This document shows, piece after piece, positions 11,671 through 24,100 of a stretch of 64,000 bases of DNA. How positions within the stretch are numbered: position 1 is the stretch's first letter; each line of letters opens with the position of its first letter. Source of the DNA: Zerene cesonia (taxonomy: Eukaryota; Arthropoda; Insecta; Lepidoptera; Pieridae). The notes under the pieces were generated by a model, which saw only the letters and a list, made by a program, of their open reading frames with translations, ran no database searches and had not been told where the DNA came from. The position numbers and the translations under genes are program-made. The stretch lies in NCBI RefSeq assembly GCF_012273895.1, contig NC_052108.1, forward strand, positions 1,426,001 through 1,490,000. Direction: 5' to 3'.

Positions 11671-11920
11671 AACAATGCTGATATTATCTGCTTCGAGCAG
11701 GTTCGACATATATAAAGATTTATTTATAGTAACAGGACAATGATAGGAGGTAAGCAGTGACTTTTCAAGTACAATAAAAATAATAATGAATAATAATAAT
11801 AATAATACATCGATTGTCTTATTGTTTTATTGAAAACAATAATTTTTAATGCAAAAATCAAAATTATAAAGCATTCCGTATGGATAAAAAGATGTTTCAT
11901 TAACGTAAACTAACGCTAAT

Positions 11921-14900
11921 CTAAAGGGCCTTAATTCGAATATAATCAATGACTAATGGTTCTGTCCACGTCGGCCACCAGGCGTCCATATCTTGCCAGA
12001 ACTTCAGCATCGCTTTTAGACCGCCGTTTCTCCAGGGTTTCGCGTGAAACCCAGATGTGTAGACGCCATCTGGAAACTCGGATATCCCACCAGCTGACAG
12101 CCCTAATGTTGCGTAGAACTGAAATGGGAATTTCTTGAATAGAAATCTACATCTTTGTCTTTCTAGGGATACCATGAAACCAAGGAAGATGCTGAATATT
12201 CTTCTTTAATGTCTTTTAGTAAAATTTTGAATAAATCTTCTTTTAATGTCAACGATAAGAGTGCAAATTATGAATAAAAACTGTGTAATAGGATCGAAAT
12301 CGAGTCTAAAAGACTCGATTTCGAGTCTAAAAGACTCGATTACATACAAACATACAGCCAAGCTAATAAAAAAGCGTTTTAAAAGCTTATAACTATACAT
12401 ATACTCAATTTAACATAATTTGCATTTTCTTAAATTTGCTTAGTTGGAAATTAGTAGTTTCCTTGTACTATATGCGGAAATCATTAATTACTGTTTATGA
12501 ATCATATAACTCATATACTCTGCACACACTTCAAATTTAAATCCTACTGAAGTACTAATATGGTTCAATTTTGACAAATGTCCCTCATTTTCACAATTTC
12601 TTACTTGTACGTGATATGGCATGTATTTGATCAGATCTATTAATAGTAATTTCCATAATTTGTATTCATGGTTCTTTTTATAATATTATAAATAAGAGGA
12701 TATTGATGCAATAAAACTGCATAGAATATTGCATCAAAACGTTGATAGTTGCACTATATATGTGGTAAATAGTTTAGAAGACAGTCAAAATAAATAGCTT
12801 AAATAATAAGACTGTGTAAAGCTAAAGAGAAAATCGTTTTACATAATCGTCAAATGGAGCCATGCTGGTCCCACCGTTGAGTAGATCGCGGGGTAGTGGA
12901 CAGTCCCAAGGCAGCAGACCTTTCAATCCATTCGATGCTGGCTCCACACGGGCCCATTCCTCACCATCAACGGTTAAGGTTATTCGACCTGGAATAAATC
13001 ACATTATATCTTTAAGCTATTGCATAGAAATTCCGTAACGAAATTAAACTTAACACCCCTACTCCGACCGACACAGTGCTGCGACTTTGAAAGACGTGCA
13101 CCGTCTTACGTCGCTCATTTCGGTAGACAGTGTATACGCGCTTTTTTTTGCCACTTCCGCACGAATTGGGCCACCATCGGGGTACCATTGGGGTTAAAGT
13201 ACCAGACCTCCACAGAGGACATGCGCTTTCCCAGAGGCACTACCTCTGCGAATGTTCATGGCAAATGTTGATCGCTTACCATCAGGCAAACCACCAGACA
13301 TAAGAAACAGTCCCCGAGTGCCACACGCACTTTTTATTTCTTTCTTTTACGCAAGCCTTTAAATGACAATAACAAAGAAAAAAAAAACTGTGGATAAAAA
13401 TAAACAATTTGGTAAACTTAAGGACACTATAATTCCGTTATTTGAATCCATTAATTTTTCATCCATTACACACACAAGCACACAGGCACAATTTGAATAT
13501 ATAAATAAAAAATTATAGCAAAATGTGTTTGTTGTTAAGTGTAGAACTCGAGAGCGGCTCGACCGTATCGGCAAAAATGTTTATAGAACTTTTCTTACAG
13601 AGAGAAATACGTACCACGGGTGAAGTCGGAGCGGAGCGCTAGTCAACGAAAAAACTTACTTGGTTCCCACAGCACAGCATAAAGATGGAAATCGTTAGAC
13701 CAAGGAATCCCAGAATATTTTGTTCTGATGAAGTATTGACGACATTTGTAATCCATGACTGGTCCTCCATATAGAAGCTGAAAATATCGTTCGTATCAAA
13801 AATATTAAAGGGCCTAATTTTACAATTCAAAAACAAAGATTTGACCGAAATAGAGTCAAATACAACAAAAAAAAAAGTCTTTAAGCATAATAATAATAAT
13901 AAATCTTTAATTCTTAGGTTTTTACATTATTGTACCAGTGGATTGTGGCTCAGGCCCTCTTGCTAGATAATACCTGTGTTAAGAGGACCTGTTCCTTCCC
14001 TATGAGTGATACATATAATAATAATAGGGCTTCTTATCATAAAAATTATGATGTAAACCCACATGAAATTTATTTTTATTTCCAGAAAAGCCGATGCTTA
14101 CATCATAGCGGCTATCTTCATTAATAAATTTCAACGCGATCGGTCTAGTAGTTTTAGGCTGTATGTTGATGGATCAGTCAGTCATTCATGAAGTACTATT
14201 ATATAACATTTAATCGTCGACAAATATAATAAATTGATTGGCATTCATAGAATCATAGTTATAAATGATGAATAAATTTTTCGTCTAAAATATAACTAAG
14301 TCTTCCTTATAATTTTGAATGCAGATAAATACTATGATGTATCCTAGAATCGGCTTCGAAAGGATTGTGATAAGTCTACAAGGACCACGCGGCCAAAGCT
14401 GCAACGAGTGTTATTATACTACGTACCTGATTCCCAATATTTTCATTTGCAAACATCAGTTCACTATTCCCCCGTGCTCCAGCGATTCTTATCATTCCCG
14501 ATGCGTATTTCATAAACCCATATTTATTCAATAAGGGCTCCAAGAGGATATCTGTATGTTTGAATATCAACATCAAGTAAAAATAGACAAACGAGCTATT
14601 GAGGTTTGAGGAATTTTTAGGAAAACTAGGGATTTTAGAGGGTAACGATAATACGACGCAATACGGTAATTTATCCAGTCCAACTGAGAGCTACGTTTAT
14701 ATAGTTGAAATTTATATTTTTCACCGTTTAATATTTAATACATAAGCTACCTGGATAAAGCCAATCGCCACGAGGCAGTTTTGCCCTGATTTCCACTAGA
14801 CCATATTTAAAGGAGAGCTTTGAGGTCAATCTCCCGGTCACCACTGGAGGCAATATGTTCGGTCCCCAAGCACTTTTACTGCATCCAGAATACATTGTCC

Positions 14901-17850
14901 TTCTTGTGCAGCTAGAATAAAAAATAATCTTGTATTAACAAGATTAAAGGTTAGAACAAAAATGATTGTGACAATGGAATTTTGGCAGAAGTAACAATAA
15001 TTAATAATTTTTATTGTAGGAGAGCTACTTCGGCACGAATTGAGCCACACATCCCTACAGAAGACCGGCGAAATAATAGTATGCTGTTGTGTTTCGTACG
15101 GTGAGTGAGGGAGCTGGAGACCCGCTTCCTTTTCGTTACCTTTCCTTGTGAACTCCTTCTTTCCAGTCGTCAATCCTTTCCTTATCCCTTACCCCCTAAA
15201 AGCGGGTAGCGCATTCGCAGAGGCGAATTTGAACTAAAAAATATTGTTAACACTTACCTCCTCGTTAAATCGAGGGTACCGGAGTATATCGAATTGTTGG
15301 TAAATCCCGGTAAGTTTTGAAGGAGTTGAGGGGCTATTTCCAAATTTCCATTCTTAACTTGTACTGTTTGACTTTTTGGTGGACGTTGGTATGATACAAA
15401 CGGATAGTCCTGATAAAGCATAAGAAGAGTTATACCTTAATCTGTTCTTCTAAATGTTAAGCACCATTTAGTAAATAATGTATCTATTATTAATAAAAAA
15501 CTGATACGCCTTAAAATTCCCAAATCCGGGCCAAATTTAAATAGGGCCACACGGAAGGAGCCAACATTCAATTCAAAAATGAATCATAAAACGGAGTTTA
15601 AAAACAAAAAAGCTACAGTTGAATTAAGAGCTTCTTCTTTTGGAATCGGTTGAATTAAATCAATTCTTTTCTTGTTTAATTTACTTTTTTAATAAAAATT
15701 GTACTTTTCAATTTCCTTCGCGCAAAGCAAGCTAGAGTTTTTATTGTGGGAGTCGAGCATACTTCGGCACGAATTGGCCAGCTCGCACCGGGGAAGTACC
15801 ACACCCCCACAGAAAACCGGCGTGAAATAATAGCTTGCTATTGTGTTTCGTACGGTGAGTGGGGGAGCCGGAGGTCTATTTCCTTCTCCTAGCCCTTCCC
15901 AGTCCATTCCTTCTTTCCAGTCATCAATCCTTTCCTGATCCCTTATCCCTTAAAAGCGCGCAGCGCATTCGCAGAAGTCTGAACCTCTGCGAATGTTCAT
16001 GGGCGGTGGTGATCGTTTACCATCAGACGAACCACCAGCTCAGCAGCCCGCTATGACATTAAAAAAAATAAGAGCAGAACTTAACATGGTTGCAAAAAAT
16101 GTACAAATTAAATATACTATTTATGGTAACTTTCTTAATTATTTCTCGTTATATCGGGAGGTTAATCTCCCCTGGTATTAGGAATTTCTAATTTCAACGT
16201 GAACAGCTCCTCTGTTATGCACACTGGAAATAGTACTGCTTCTAGACGTCACAACATCCTCCCTGGGTTTGACTGTTCCAATCACTTCTTGGCACTAATT
16301 CAGTTATTATTTGAAGTCTACCAACCGGTTGTTCGGGTATATACTGCTCGATGTACCACAAATCTTCGTTAAGTGTATCAAAGTTATCTTCAAGTATAAC
16401 TTGTCCAGCACACGCTTTGCCATCTCGCACTTGTGTCAGAGTACTCCGACATTGCGAAGGCGGTTTTGAAGGCGACCATGGAGCCAGTCGATCCACCAGT
16501 TCTAAAACACGATATCGCTATAGCGCTGCCCAGTTAAAAAGATCACATTGAATGTGTTACGTTCTTATATATATCACACATTACTTTGTCAAAATTTAGA
16601 TTGTAACACAATATTTTAACGGTTTTTATATCTTAATGTAATGAATTTCTTTATTGTTTTCTTAGCAGATATTATTATAACCATAGCACTAATAACAAAT
16701 CTCTTACCTTTAACTACAAATACTAGGTTATCTTTAACATAGCCTTTTCTATTGATAACAACATAAACATAATAGTGGATGACGTCATTGAGTTTTAGGA
16801 CTATATCGAGGTTTTCATACACCCATATTCCACTCGTTGGTGCTGTGATTTCTCCTGATATTTGACCAACATCCGTGTTATTTATACCTTTATTTATATT
16901 CCCATGGAATACAAATAGCGATATTGAAGAAACATCTAAAAAAGATTCTTTGTTAGTTTCAATTATTCGACTTAATGCTTCTCAATTAGATTATTCTCTT
17001 ATATTTGTTGTTGTGTTCCTTTTTCCATTCTATATTTGACAAAGAAAAATATTATATTGTGTTATAAAATCATATCTGCACTATAATTTAGAAATTATAT
17101 AAGTCCATTTATTAATTAATTATTGTTAATAAAAATTCTTAATTTTATAATAGAACTTTTGCTCTCTGTGAATGGCACGTTCAAGAATTTAATCAGTTAT
17201 TAATTTAAACTAGACCAATTTATTGCTCCCGAAAATACATACATTGCATAACAACTGTAGGAGCCAGTTTCGAAATTCAGAATATATCTACAATATTATT
17301 GAAGAATTCAGATTATATCAAGAATATTTTGAAGAGGCAAGATTGTGACGGGAAATCTCCGGAGTAACTGAACCGATTTTAATCATTATTTTACCAAATA
17401 TAATGCAACATTATCTGTGAGTGTCACTCATGGACTGTATTTTATATTGTTTTATCCCGGGTGAAACCGGGACGAGCGGCTAGTGTACTTAGTAATTAAA
17501 TACATTTTAAGCGATGTCACGAAGAGACAACCGGTATGTCCCCGTCGTCACACTCGCTGTCATGCGTTCGTAACGTTAAATAATGTCACAAAAAAATCGC
17601 GTTTAAGATATGTTAAAACGTATTTCATTTTAAAGTATACACTGGAGTTAAATCAAGCAAAGGAATAAGCTAACGTATGATTAGATAGGATACCAAGGTG
17701 CATATATCACTAACCTGGTATTGAAACTCGGATTCCCTTAGGTTTGAATGCCTGGATTGTCACATCGGGGATACTGAACTGTGCGGATGCACCAGCTAAT
17801 ACTAAAAATAGAATTAAAATGCGTCCGATCAGCTTTAGCGCCATTTTCAT
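11921..17850 (-). CDS. bGRP: Beta-1,3-glucan recognition protein C (complete)
   Basis: Nine exons: 17715..17850, 16708..16935, 16326..16501, 15258..15409, 14751..14911, 14427..14551, 13660..13777, 12843..12988 and 11921..12118. They join without a frame break into 477 codons from the ATG at 17844 (479 from 17850). A signal peptide is followed by a canonical CBM39 domain (VTIQAFKPKGIRVSIP, LFVFHGNINKGI, GQISGEI, HYYVYVVINRKGY). Next come a linker, the GH16-like entry (CAGQVILEDNFDTLNEDLW), SGTLDLTRSC, FKYGLVEIRAKLPRGDW, LLYGGPVMDYKC, APFDDY and LGLSAGGISEFPDG. The active-site segment reads SGMIRIAGARGN, without the catalytic acidic residues, so it should bind glucan but not cut it. By family it is a secreted sensor upstream of melanisation and Toll signalling. 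A TTTATT (AATAAA on minus) lies at 11826..11831. Confidence 0.94.
13060..13335 (+). repeat. Diverged SINE-like element, family S1
   Basis: Landmarks CAGAGGCACTACCTCTGCG, AATGTTCATGG, GATCGCTTACCATCAGG and AACCACCAG are present; the left part is degraded. It lies in an intron of bGRP C. Confidence 0.55.
15015..16070 (+). repeat. Two S1 SINE-like copies around a bGRP C exon
   Basis: One truncated copy lies at about 15015..15235 and a fuller copy at about 15735..16070 (CTTCGGCACGAATTGGCCAG, GAAGTACCACACCCCC, GGTGAGTGGGGGAGCCGGAG, GTTCATGGGCGGTGGTGATC, ending TATGACATTAAAAAAA). Exon 15258..15409 of bGRP C lies between them. They show how strongly this locus has been expanded by insertion. Confidence 0.65.
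17330..17490. repeat. Helitron-like repeat in bGRP C intron 1
   Basis: It contains 'aactgaaccgattttaatc', 'tcccgggtgaaaccgggacg' and a terminal GCGGCTAGTG, the end type seen in the other Helitron-like copies. Confidence 0.45.
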
Positions 17851-18887
17851 ACTGAGGTCAAAGATGTGATGAGAAAGACTCCATTTCAATTCTGTTAACA
17901 TTAAAATAATTAATTTCTCAAGTTTGATAAAAATTTGTGTAATTGGTAACCCATATCAACATTTTTACCAAGGAAAAAAAATTTCGAGATTTCTTGCAGT
18001 AAATTTATTATCGTTTTTCTTATACTTTAATTTAAGCAATTTTTTATATTGTCCGAAATAAGACTCACAACTCATAAGAATCATGTTACTATGTGATTAG
18101 TTGAGAGGATTCATATTTATAATCAAATTATTGCATCATTTAAAAATTTATAATTCCGTAAGCTATTCCACAGAAACAGGTTCTCTCCTATTAGTCATTC
18201 TCTTAAGAAACGCTCGAGTAGTAAGGAACAGGGGAAAAACCTCAATTTAAGAGGCAATAACCTACCCGTAGCTGTTGAATCACTAAATACATATAATACA
18301 ATACAATACCTTATATTCAACACATATAAACAAATTGACAAATGAGGATGAAGGAAAACCAGAAAGGAAAGAACATTTGTAAGGTATGACGTGTCGTTTT
18401 TAACCAACTTTCTAAAAGACGAACGATTTCAATGTATATTGTGTATTATTTATAATTTGTTTATTCCGTAAAATGTCATAGGTAGGTTGAATTTTAAATT
18501 GACTGCATTGATGCACATGGACAGTTGTTATTTTATAACCTAGATTTTTCTATTTTATTACTTAATCTGTCTGTCCCGTATTTTATGCATAATAATCGTT
18601 ATGGCGTCTCTACCATATCAAAATTTGCTAATATAAATTTACCCTTTCTGTTTTCTACGTGTCTTTTCAAAGTACTTATTATATAAATATATGTATATGA
18701 CGGTTTAAATAAATATCTTTACATTTACTTCAATATTAACAAGCCAATATATCTGTCTTATAAATGATAATAATTCGAATTATTGTACATATGAATTATA
18801 TGCTTAGGTTTTACCAATAGTTATATATAGCCTACAGGGTTATCATACAGTTTCAAGATAAAAATACAACAATTCACTGAACAAAAC
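17851..18887. promoter_or_regulatory. Divergent promoter region of bGRP C and FN3 gene d
   Basis: These 1037 bases separate the starts of two head-to-head genes, with no repeat or coding sequence seen. A GGGGAAAAACC at 18231..18241 resembles an insect kappaB site, about 380 bases upstream of bGRP C. A TATATATAG at 18822..18830 lies 58 bases upstream of the FN3 d start. The binding-site call is a match by eye only. Confidence 0.4.
18822..18830 (+). promoter_or_regulatory. Candidate TATA box for FN3 gene d
   Basis: TATATATAG 58 bases upstream of the ATG, about 25 bases before a possible initiator (ACAGTTTC near 18846). Confidence 0.45.
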
Positions 18888-20862
18888 ATGGCGAGCGTCA
18901 AGAGAACATGGAGTTATCTTTGCATATTAATTCTCAGTGTGAATTTTGTGAATCCATTAGAAGCGCCTACGGGTGTAAAAGTTACGTTCTTAGAGCCATC
19001 TGGACTCTATGTGGAGTGGGATCAAGTACCTTATGATAGTCACGATCCGATCACAGGTTATATTGTAAGTTTTAGTGTGTTGCGTTCTTGGGTCAGTCTT
19101 CATTTTGTGTTTTGTGATCAATGTTAAAGATAGTTAGGATGTGATTTTGAGAAAAACGATGAGATATCTGCTTTGATTTACTCTTATTTGAAACTTATCT
19201 GCTTTATGATAAATAATTCTAGGTTATGTTGATATAATTAAAAAAATCATTTTGCCGTCAAATATCACGTGAAAAACAATATTCACTATTGTTTGTCAGT
19301 TGATATATTTATTAAGGTATTTAAATTTAATTTAGTTTAAGGTTATATTCAAAACCCAAAAATTGCTCTATCACCTAAAAACTTGAAAAAAAGCTGGAAC
19401 ACAACTATATACTTATCAAAAAACAATTTCAGTTTAGTTTGAAGAAAATATGGCGTTGTATTGTAAGCAGCACGTAGTAAAGTTTCAATTGATTAATTTC
19501 GTGTTTGGTAGAAAAATGTCCTCCCTTCCCAGTAACTTGGGTGGCTGTTTTTATTATAGTATTGTCAATAACCGTGATTTATACGTCTTGTAGGTTATTA
19601 TACATTTAGAACTAAATTGTTTTCTCAATAAGTGCGTTCGTATATTATTTTCGTTGAAAGACCACATTTTGTGCAATGGTTAAGTTTCGGATTTCTTTAA
19701 TTCTATCCTATCGTAACATGGACTTAACTTACATAAATGATGATGATAATATCATATGATTACAGGTGAAATTATGGGCGATTAAAGAAGAAACCACAAG
19801 AAATTACAAATTAATAAACGGCGAACAATATCCTGGATTAGAAAAAAATGATTATGCTGCAGAGGTTTGTCCTTATTTTATTCGATTAAAATTATTATTT
19901 TTAAGTCGTGGTCACATTTTTTACATACGTATAACCATACGCTGGATGTAACAAGTGGAAATATTATACACATATATCGGGCTTTAAGGAAATTCCGTCA
20001 AACGAATGAATAATAAATAACCTTCACCAAAACTACCACGCCCAACTGTATCTAGTACGGCAATGAGTGGAAATTTAACTGGAATATTGGTGTTTGGTCT
20101 CTGTAGAGATTTTGCATCTCGATGCTTATTTTATAGGTTTTTTTTTTTATGTACTAGCTGCTAAAATTCACCACCTAACTACCTCATGTTAAAATCAACT
20201 TCAACATCTCGATATATGGCGTTCACACACTGTGGTCTTCAGAAGGAACTTTTTACTTCTGTGGAACTACCTCCCTTGAATATGACTTGGGGTCATTAAA
20301 GAAAAGACCGTACTTTTTCCTTAAATGCCCAACCCTTTGGTTTTGGATGCTTATGGGCGACGCTAATCGCTTACAGTCAAGTGACGCGCCAGCTCGTATA
20401 CGCAATTACATAAAAAAAAAACATTTTCATTACTAATAAATACCAAATACAATTTGGTTAATCCGTTTTTGCAGCAATTGTATTTATCGGGAGGATTGTA
20501 TAAATGAAAAATATTGGCTTGTCCCCTTGGCATATAGAAATTACAAAAGCTTTTTTTTTCAGCCATTCACCCCTGATCACTTTTCTCAGCAAAACGTGAG
20601 TGAGATAACGATCAGGAGAAATAATGTCAACTATGCGAGAATAAATTACGTGTCTCCAATGAAACTGTATGAGGTACGAGTAATGGCATACAAAGGTGAC
20701 GAAGTCGGCCCGATGTCAGAGCCAAGGAGGCTCAAATTCATTTATAAAACAAACTTCGTGCTGCTGGCTCAAAGGACCTTAGATTCATGTCAAGCTACCA
20801 TTATAACAAACAAAACCTCATCTGACGGATCTGAGACTTTTGTTTATAATACTTATTTGTAG
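18888..20862 (+). CDS. Small secreted single-FN3-domain protein d
   Basis: Three exons: 18888..19064, 19766..19864 and 20563..20862 (stop TAG), introns phase 0, 191 residues. Signal peptide within MASVKRTWSYLCILILSVNF; FN3 landmarks LEAPTGVKVTFLEPSGLYVE, W in VEWDQVP, DPITGYI|VKLWAIKEE, INGEQYPGLE, then KLYEVRVMAYKGDEVGPMSE. The tail has one Cys (LDSCQATI) and potential N-glycosylation sites, ending YNTYL. A TATA box (18822..18830) sits at a suitable distance from a likely transcription start near 18847..18853. AATAAA at 20866..20871 overlaps the region just after the stop. The stop lies 295 bases from the stop of bGRP D on the other strand. Confidence 0.86.
20290..20415 (+). repeat. Degenerate S1 SINE-like tail
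   Basis: Only the right part is recognisable (GCTTATGGGCGACGCTAATC, CGCTTACAGTCAAG, then ACATAAAAAAAAAA). It lies in intron 2 of FN3 gene d. Confidence 0.4.
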
Positions 20863-21156
20863 ACTAATAAATATTCTCCTATACTATTATAATATCTCCT
20901 ATATATTGTGTCGATTATTTAATGTTTGACGTGATTTATAAATATAATAAAACAACTGCACGATTCAGAGCGTTTATCCTTTGGTTCGTTGGTGTCTGAA
21001 GGAGGGAGAAATAACAGATAAATTTATTAGATTATCATATATTTTTATTTACCTCATACTAAGTATTATATTTATCGTGGTAAAAGTCAATGAATAACAT
21101 ATATATCATTCAGATGATACCGGCAATAACAACTAAAACTTAATAAACATTTGCAA

Positions 21157-24100
21157 CTACAAAGCGACCACTTTCACGTAGTCTATTATCAACTCCGGCT
21201 GAGTCCAAGACGGATGCCAGTTATCCTTGTCCTGCCAGAAGGAGAAGCCGGCCTTTCTGCCGCGATTGCGCCACGGCTTCGCTAATTGTTCCCCAGTGGT
21301 CAGACCGTCGGGGAACTCTACGATACCCCCCACGGCGACACCGAGGGTTAAGTAGAACTGAAACAGTTTATCGGGCATTATTTATGTTTGTTGTTTATTA
21401 ATTGTAATTTATTCTGTGCTCATAATATCGAAATCAATAAAATAACCTGTATAACCCCTGGAGTTCCACAAGAATAAAATGTAGGGCCTATTCTCTTTAA
21501 CATTTTTGTAAACGCCATTACCGATTACACACATTACCGATACAGCAATAGCGACCCCTATCATGTACGCAGACGCATCTAAAGTTACTGAAGGTATTGA
21601 ATCAACATCAGATTGTGCTGCTCTACAAAATGATCTGAATAGGACTGTTGCGTAGTGCGAAAATTGCAATACGGTACTCAACATTAAAAAAATGTTTTGA
21701 TATGATTTTTTTCGTAGGGTCAGTGGTATTTTATAACACTGCTAGATTTGAGATTCAAGACTTGGTTTTGCTAAGAAAAATGTAATCGAGATTTAGTATT
21801 TGGTACGATATTTAGTAGTATTGTTGAGGAAGTTAGATAGTAACTTGAATATTCTTTTTATTCCTCTTATCAATTTAATCATGACATTAGGGATGATTTT
21901 ATTATTTTTTATATATATGGTTGCAAAATCGTTCCAGACAGATACATGCATACGTTCTTAAACGTTTACACGAATATTATGCAAATAATTAGTGTGCGTA
22001 TTTACAAGTTTTACGGTTTCATTGTACTAGTTACTTTTACCCATTTCACAATTTATAATTGAATATATTTTATTAAAAGTATAAGATAATAATAATAACA
22101 ATTACATGATCATCGAACGGTGCCATGATTCCGCCGTTATTGAGTAGTTCGTACCAGTCGCCTCTGCAGGAAGACGGGAGCCAGGACCTGAGCCCAGCCG
22201 AACCTGGTTTGAAACGCCCATATTCCTCACCATCCACAAAGAGAACTATTTCATCTGTAAATAACGTTACATTATACCACATATTGATTTAAATGAAAAA
22301 AACAGATTTTCTTGTCAGCTTAAATGTGATTTTTAGTTTTATAGCATTGAAATGCTTTATAAATGAGAAATTTTTGAAAGAATAGAAAAAATTTGATCAC
22401 GAGGCANNNNNNNNNNNNNNNNNNNNNNNNNNNNNNNNNNNNNNNNNNNNNNNNNNNNNNNNNNNNNNNNNNNNNNNNNNNNNNNNNNNNNNNNNNNNNN
22501 NNNNNNNNNNNNNNNNNNNNNNNNNNNNNNNNNNNNNNNNNNNNNNNNNNNNNNNNNNNNNNNNNNNNNNNNNNNNNNNNNNNNNNNNNNNNNNNNNNNN
22601 NNNNNNNNNNNNNNNNNNNNNNNNNNNNNNNNNNNNNNNNNNNNNNNNNNNNNNNNNNNNNNNNNNNNNNNNNNNNNNNNNNNNNNNNNNNNNNNNNNNN
22701 NNNNNNNNNNNNNNNNNNNNNNNNNNNNNNNNNNNNNNNNNNNNNNNNNNNNNNNNNNNNNNNNNNNNNNNNNNNNNNNNNNNNNNNNNNNNNNNNNNNN
22801 NNNNNNNNNNNNNNNNNNNNNNNNNNNNNNNNNNNNNNNNNNNNNNNNNNNNNNNNNNNNNNNNNNNNNNNNNNNNNNNNNNNNNNNNNNNNNNNNNNNN
22901 NNNNNNNNNNNNNNNNNNNNNNNNNNNNNNNNNNNNNNNNNNNNNNNNNNNNNNNNNNNNNNNNNNNNNNNNNNNNNNNNNNNNNNNNNNNNNNNNNNNN
23001 NNNNNNNNNNNNNNNNNNNNNNNNNNNNNNNNNNNNNNNNNNNNNNNNNNNNNNNNNNNNNNNNNNNNNNNNNNNNNNNNNNNNNNNNNNNNNNNNNNNN
23101 NNNNNNNNNNNNNNNNNNNNNNNNNNNNNNNNNNNNNNNNNNNNNNNNNNNNNNNNNNNNNNNNNNNNNNNNNNNNNNNNNNNNNNNNNNNNNNNNNNNN
23201 NNNNNNNNNNNNNNNNNNNNNNNNNNNNNNNNNNNNNNNNNNNNNNNNNNNNNNNNNNNNNNNNNNNNNNNNNNNNNNNNNNNNNNNNNNNNNNNNNNNN
23301 NNNNNNNNNNNNNNNNNNNNNNNNNNNNNNNNNNNNNNNNNNNNNNNNNNNNNNNNNNNNNNNNNNNNNNNNNNNNNNNNNNNNNNNNNNNNNNNNNNNN
23401 NNNNNNAACTCAAGAGCAGTGCGACATCGTGAGTTTATAATGGGACCTCCAGTAAGCCACTGAAATTTCAAATAAAATTAAAGCTCTGATCCCTTCTACA
23501 GATAGGTCTCACTAAAAAAATTACAACTAAAATATACAAATAATCCAGAAGGGAAGCACCCGATCATTTGGAAGGCTTACGTGATCAGATCAGAGGCCTT
23601 TTAGAGAATTTATTATAATGTGTTGTGGGACACGAGCCGCAGCCTGCCCATGACTGCATTATAGAGATACAACCCTGGGCAGTCCGCGGCCGATGTAGGA
23701 CTATTGCAAAAAAATGGAACGGAACAAAACGGAAAAAAATATATCATAGTAAAGTTCTGGAAAGGGTGAGGAAAAGGATACTGGCCTCTGGCTCCGACAT
23801 TTCATCTTTCTACTCACGTTATTGCTATATCTCTCGTTATTAATGTCCGTGTTGCCATGCACCATAGCTACTTTCAAAACTCCAGAAGCGTAGTTCAGGT
23901 TGCCATATTTTTTTGAAAGCGGCTCGAGAAGAATCTCTGTAACATATTTGGTTCTAATTAAGCCCAATCGCACATTAAAGACACAGGTACTCACTTCAAG
24001 AGCAATAAAGAAAAATGTACTATACCTGGGTACAACCAGTCTCCTTGCGGCACCTTAGCTCGTATATACACAGTGCCGTAGGTGAACGCGAAGCGAGCGC

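Noticed and set aside
17352..17362. GGGAAATCTCC resembling a kappaB site
   Set aside because: It lies in a Helitron-like repeat within an intron of bGRP C, so chance or repeat origin is more likely than regulation.
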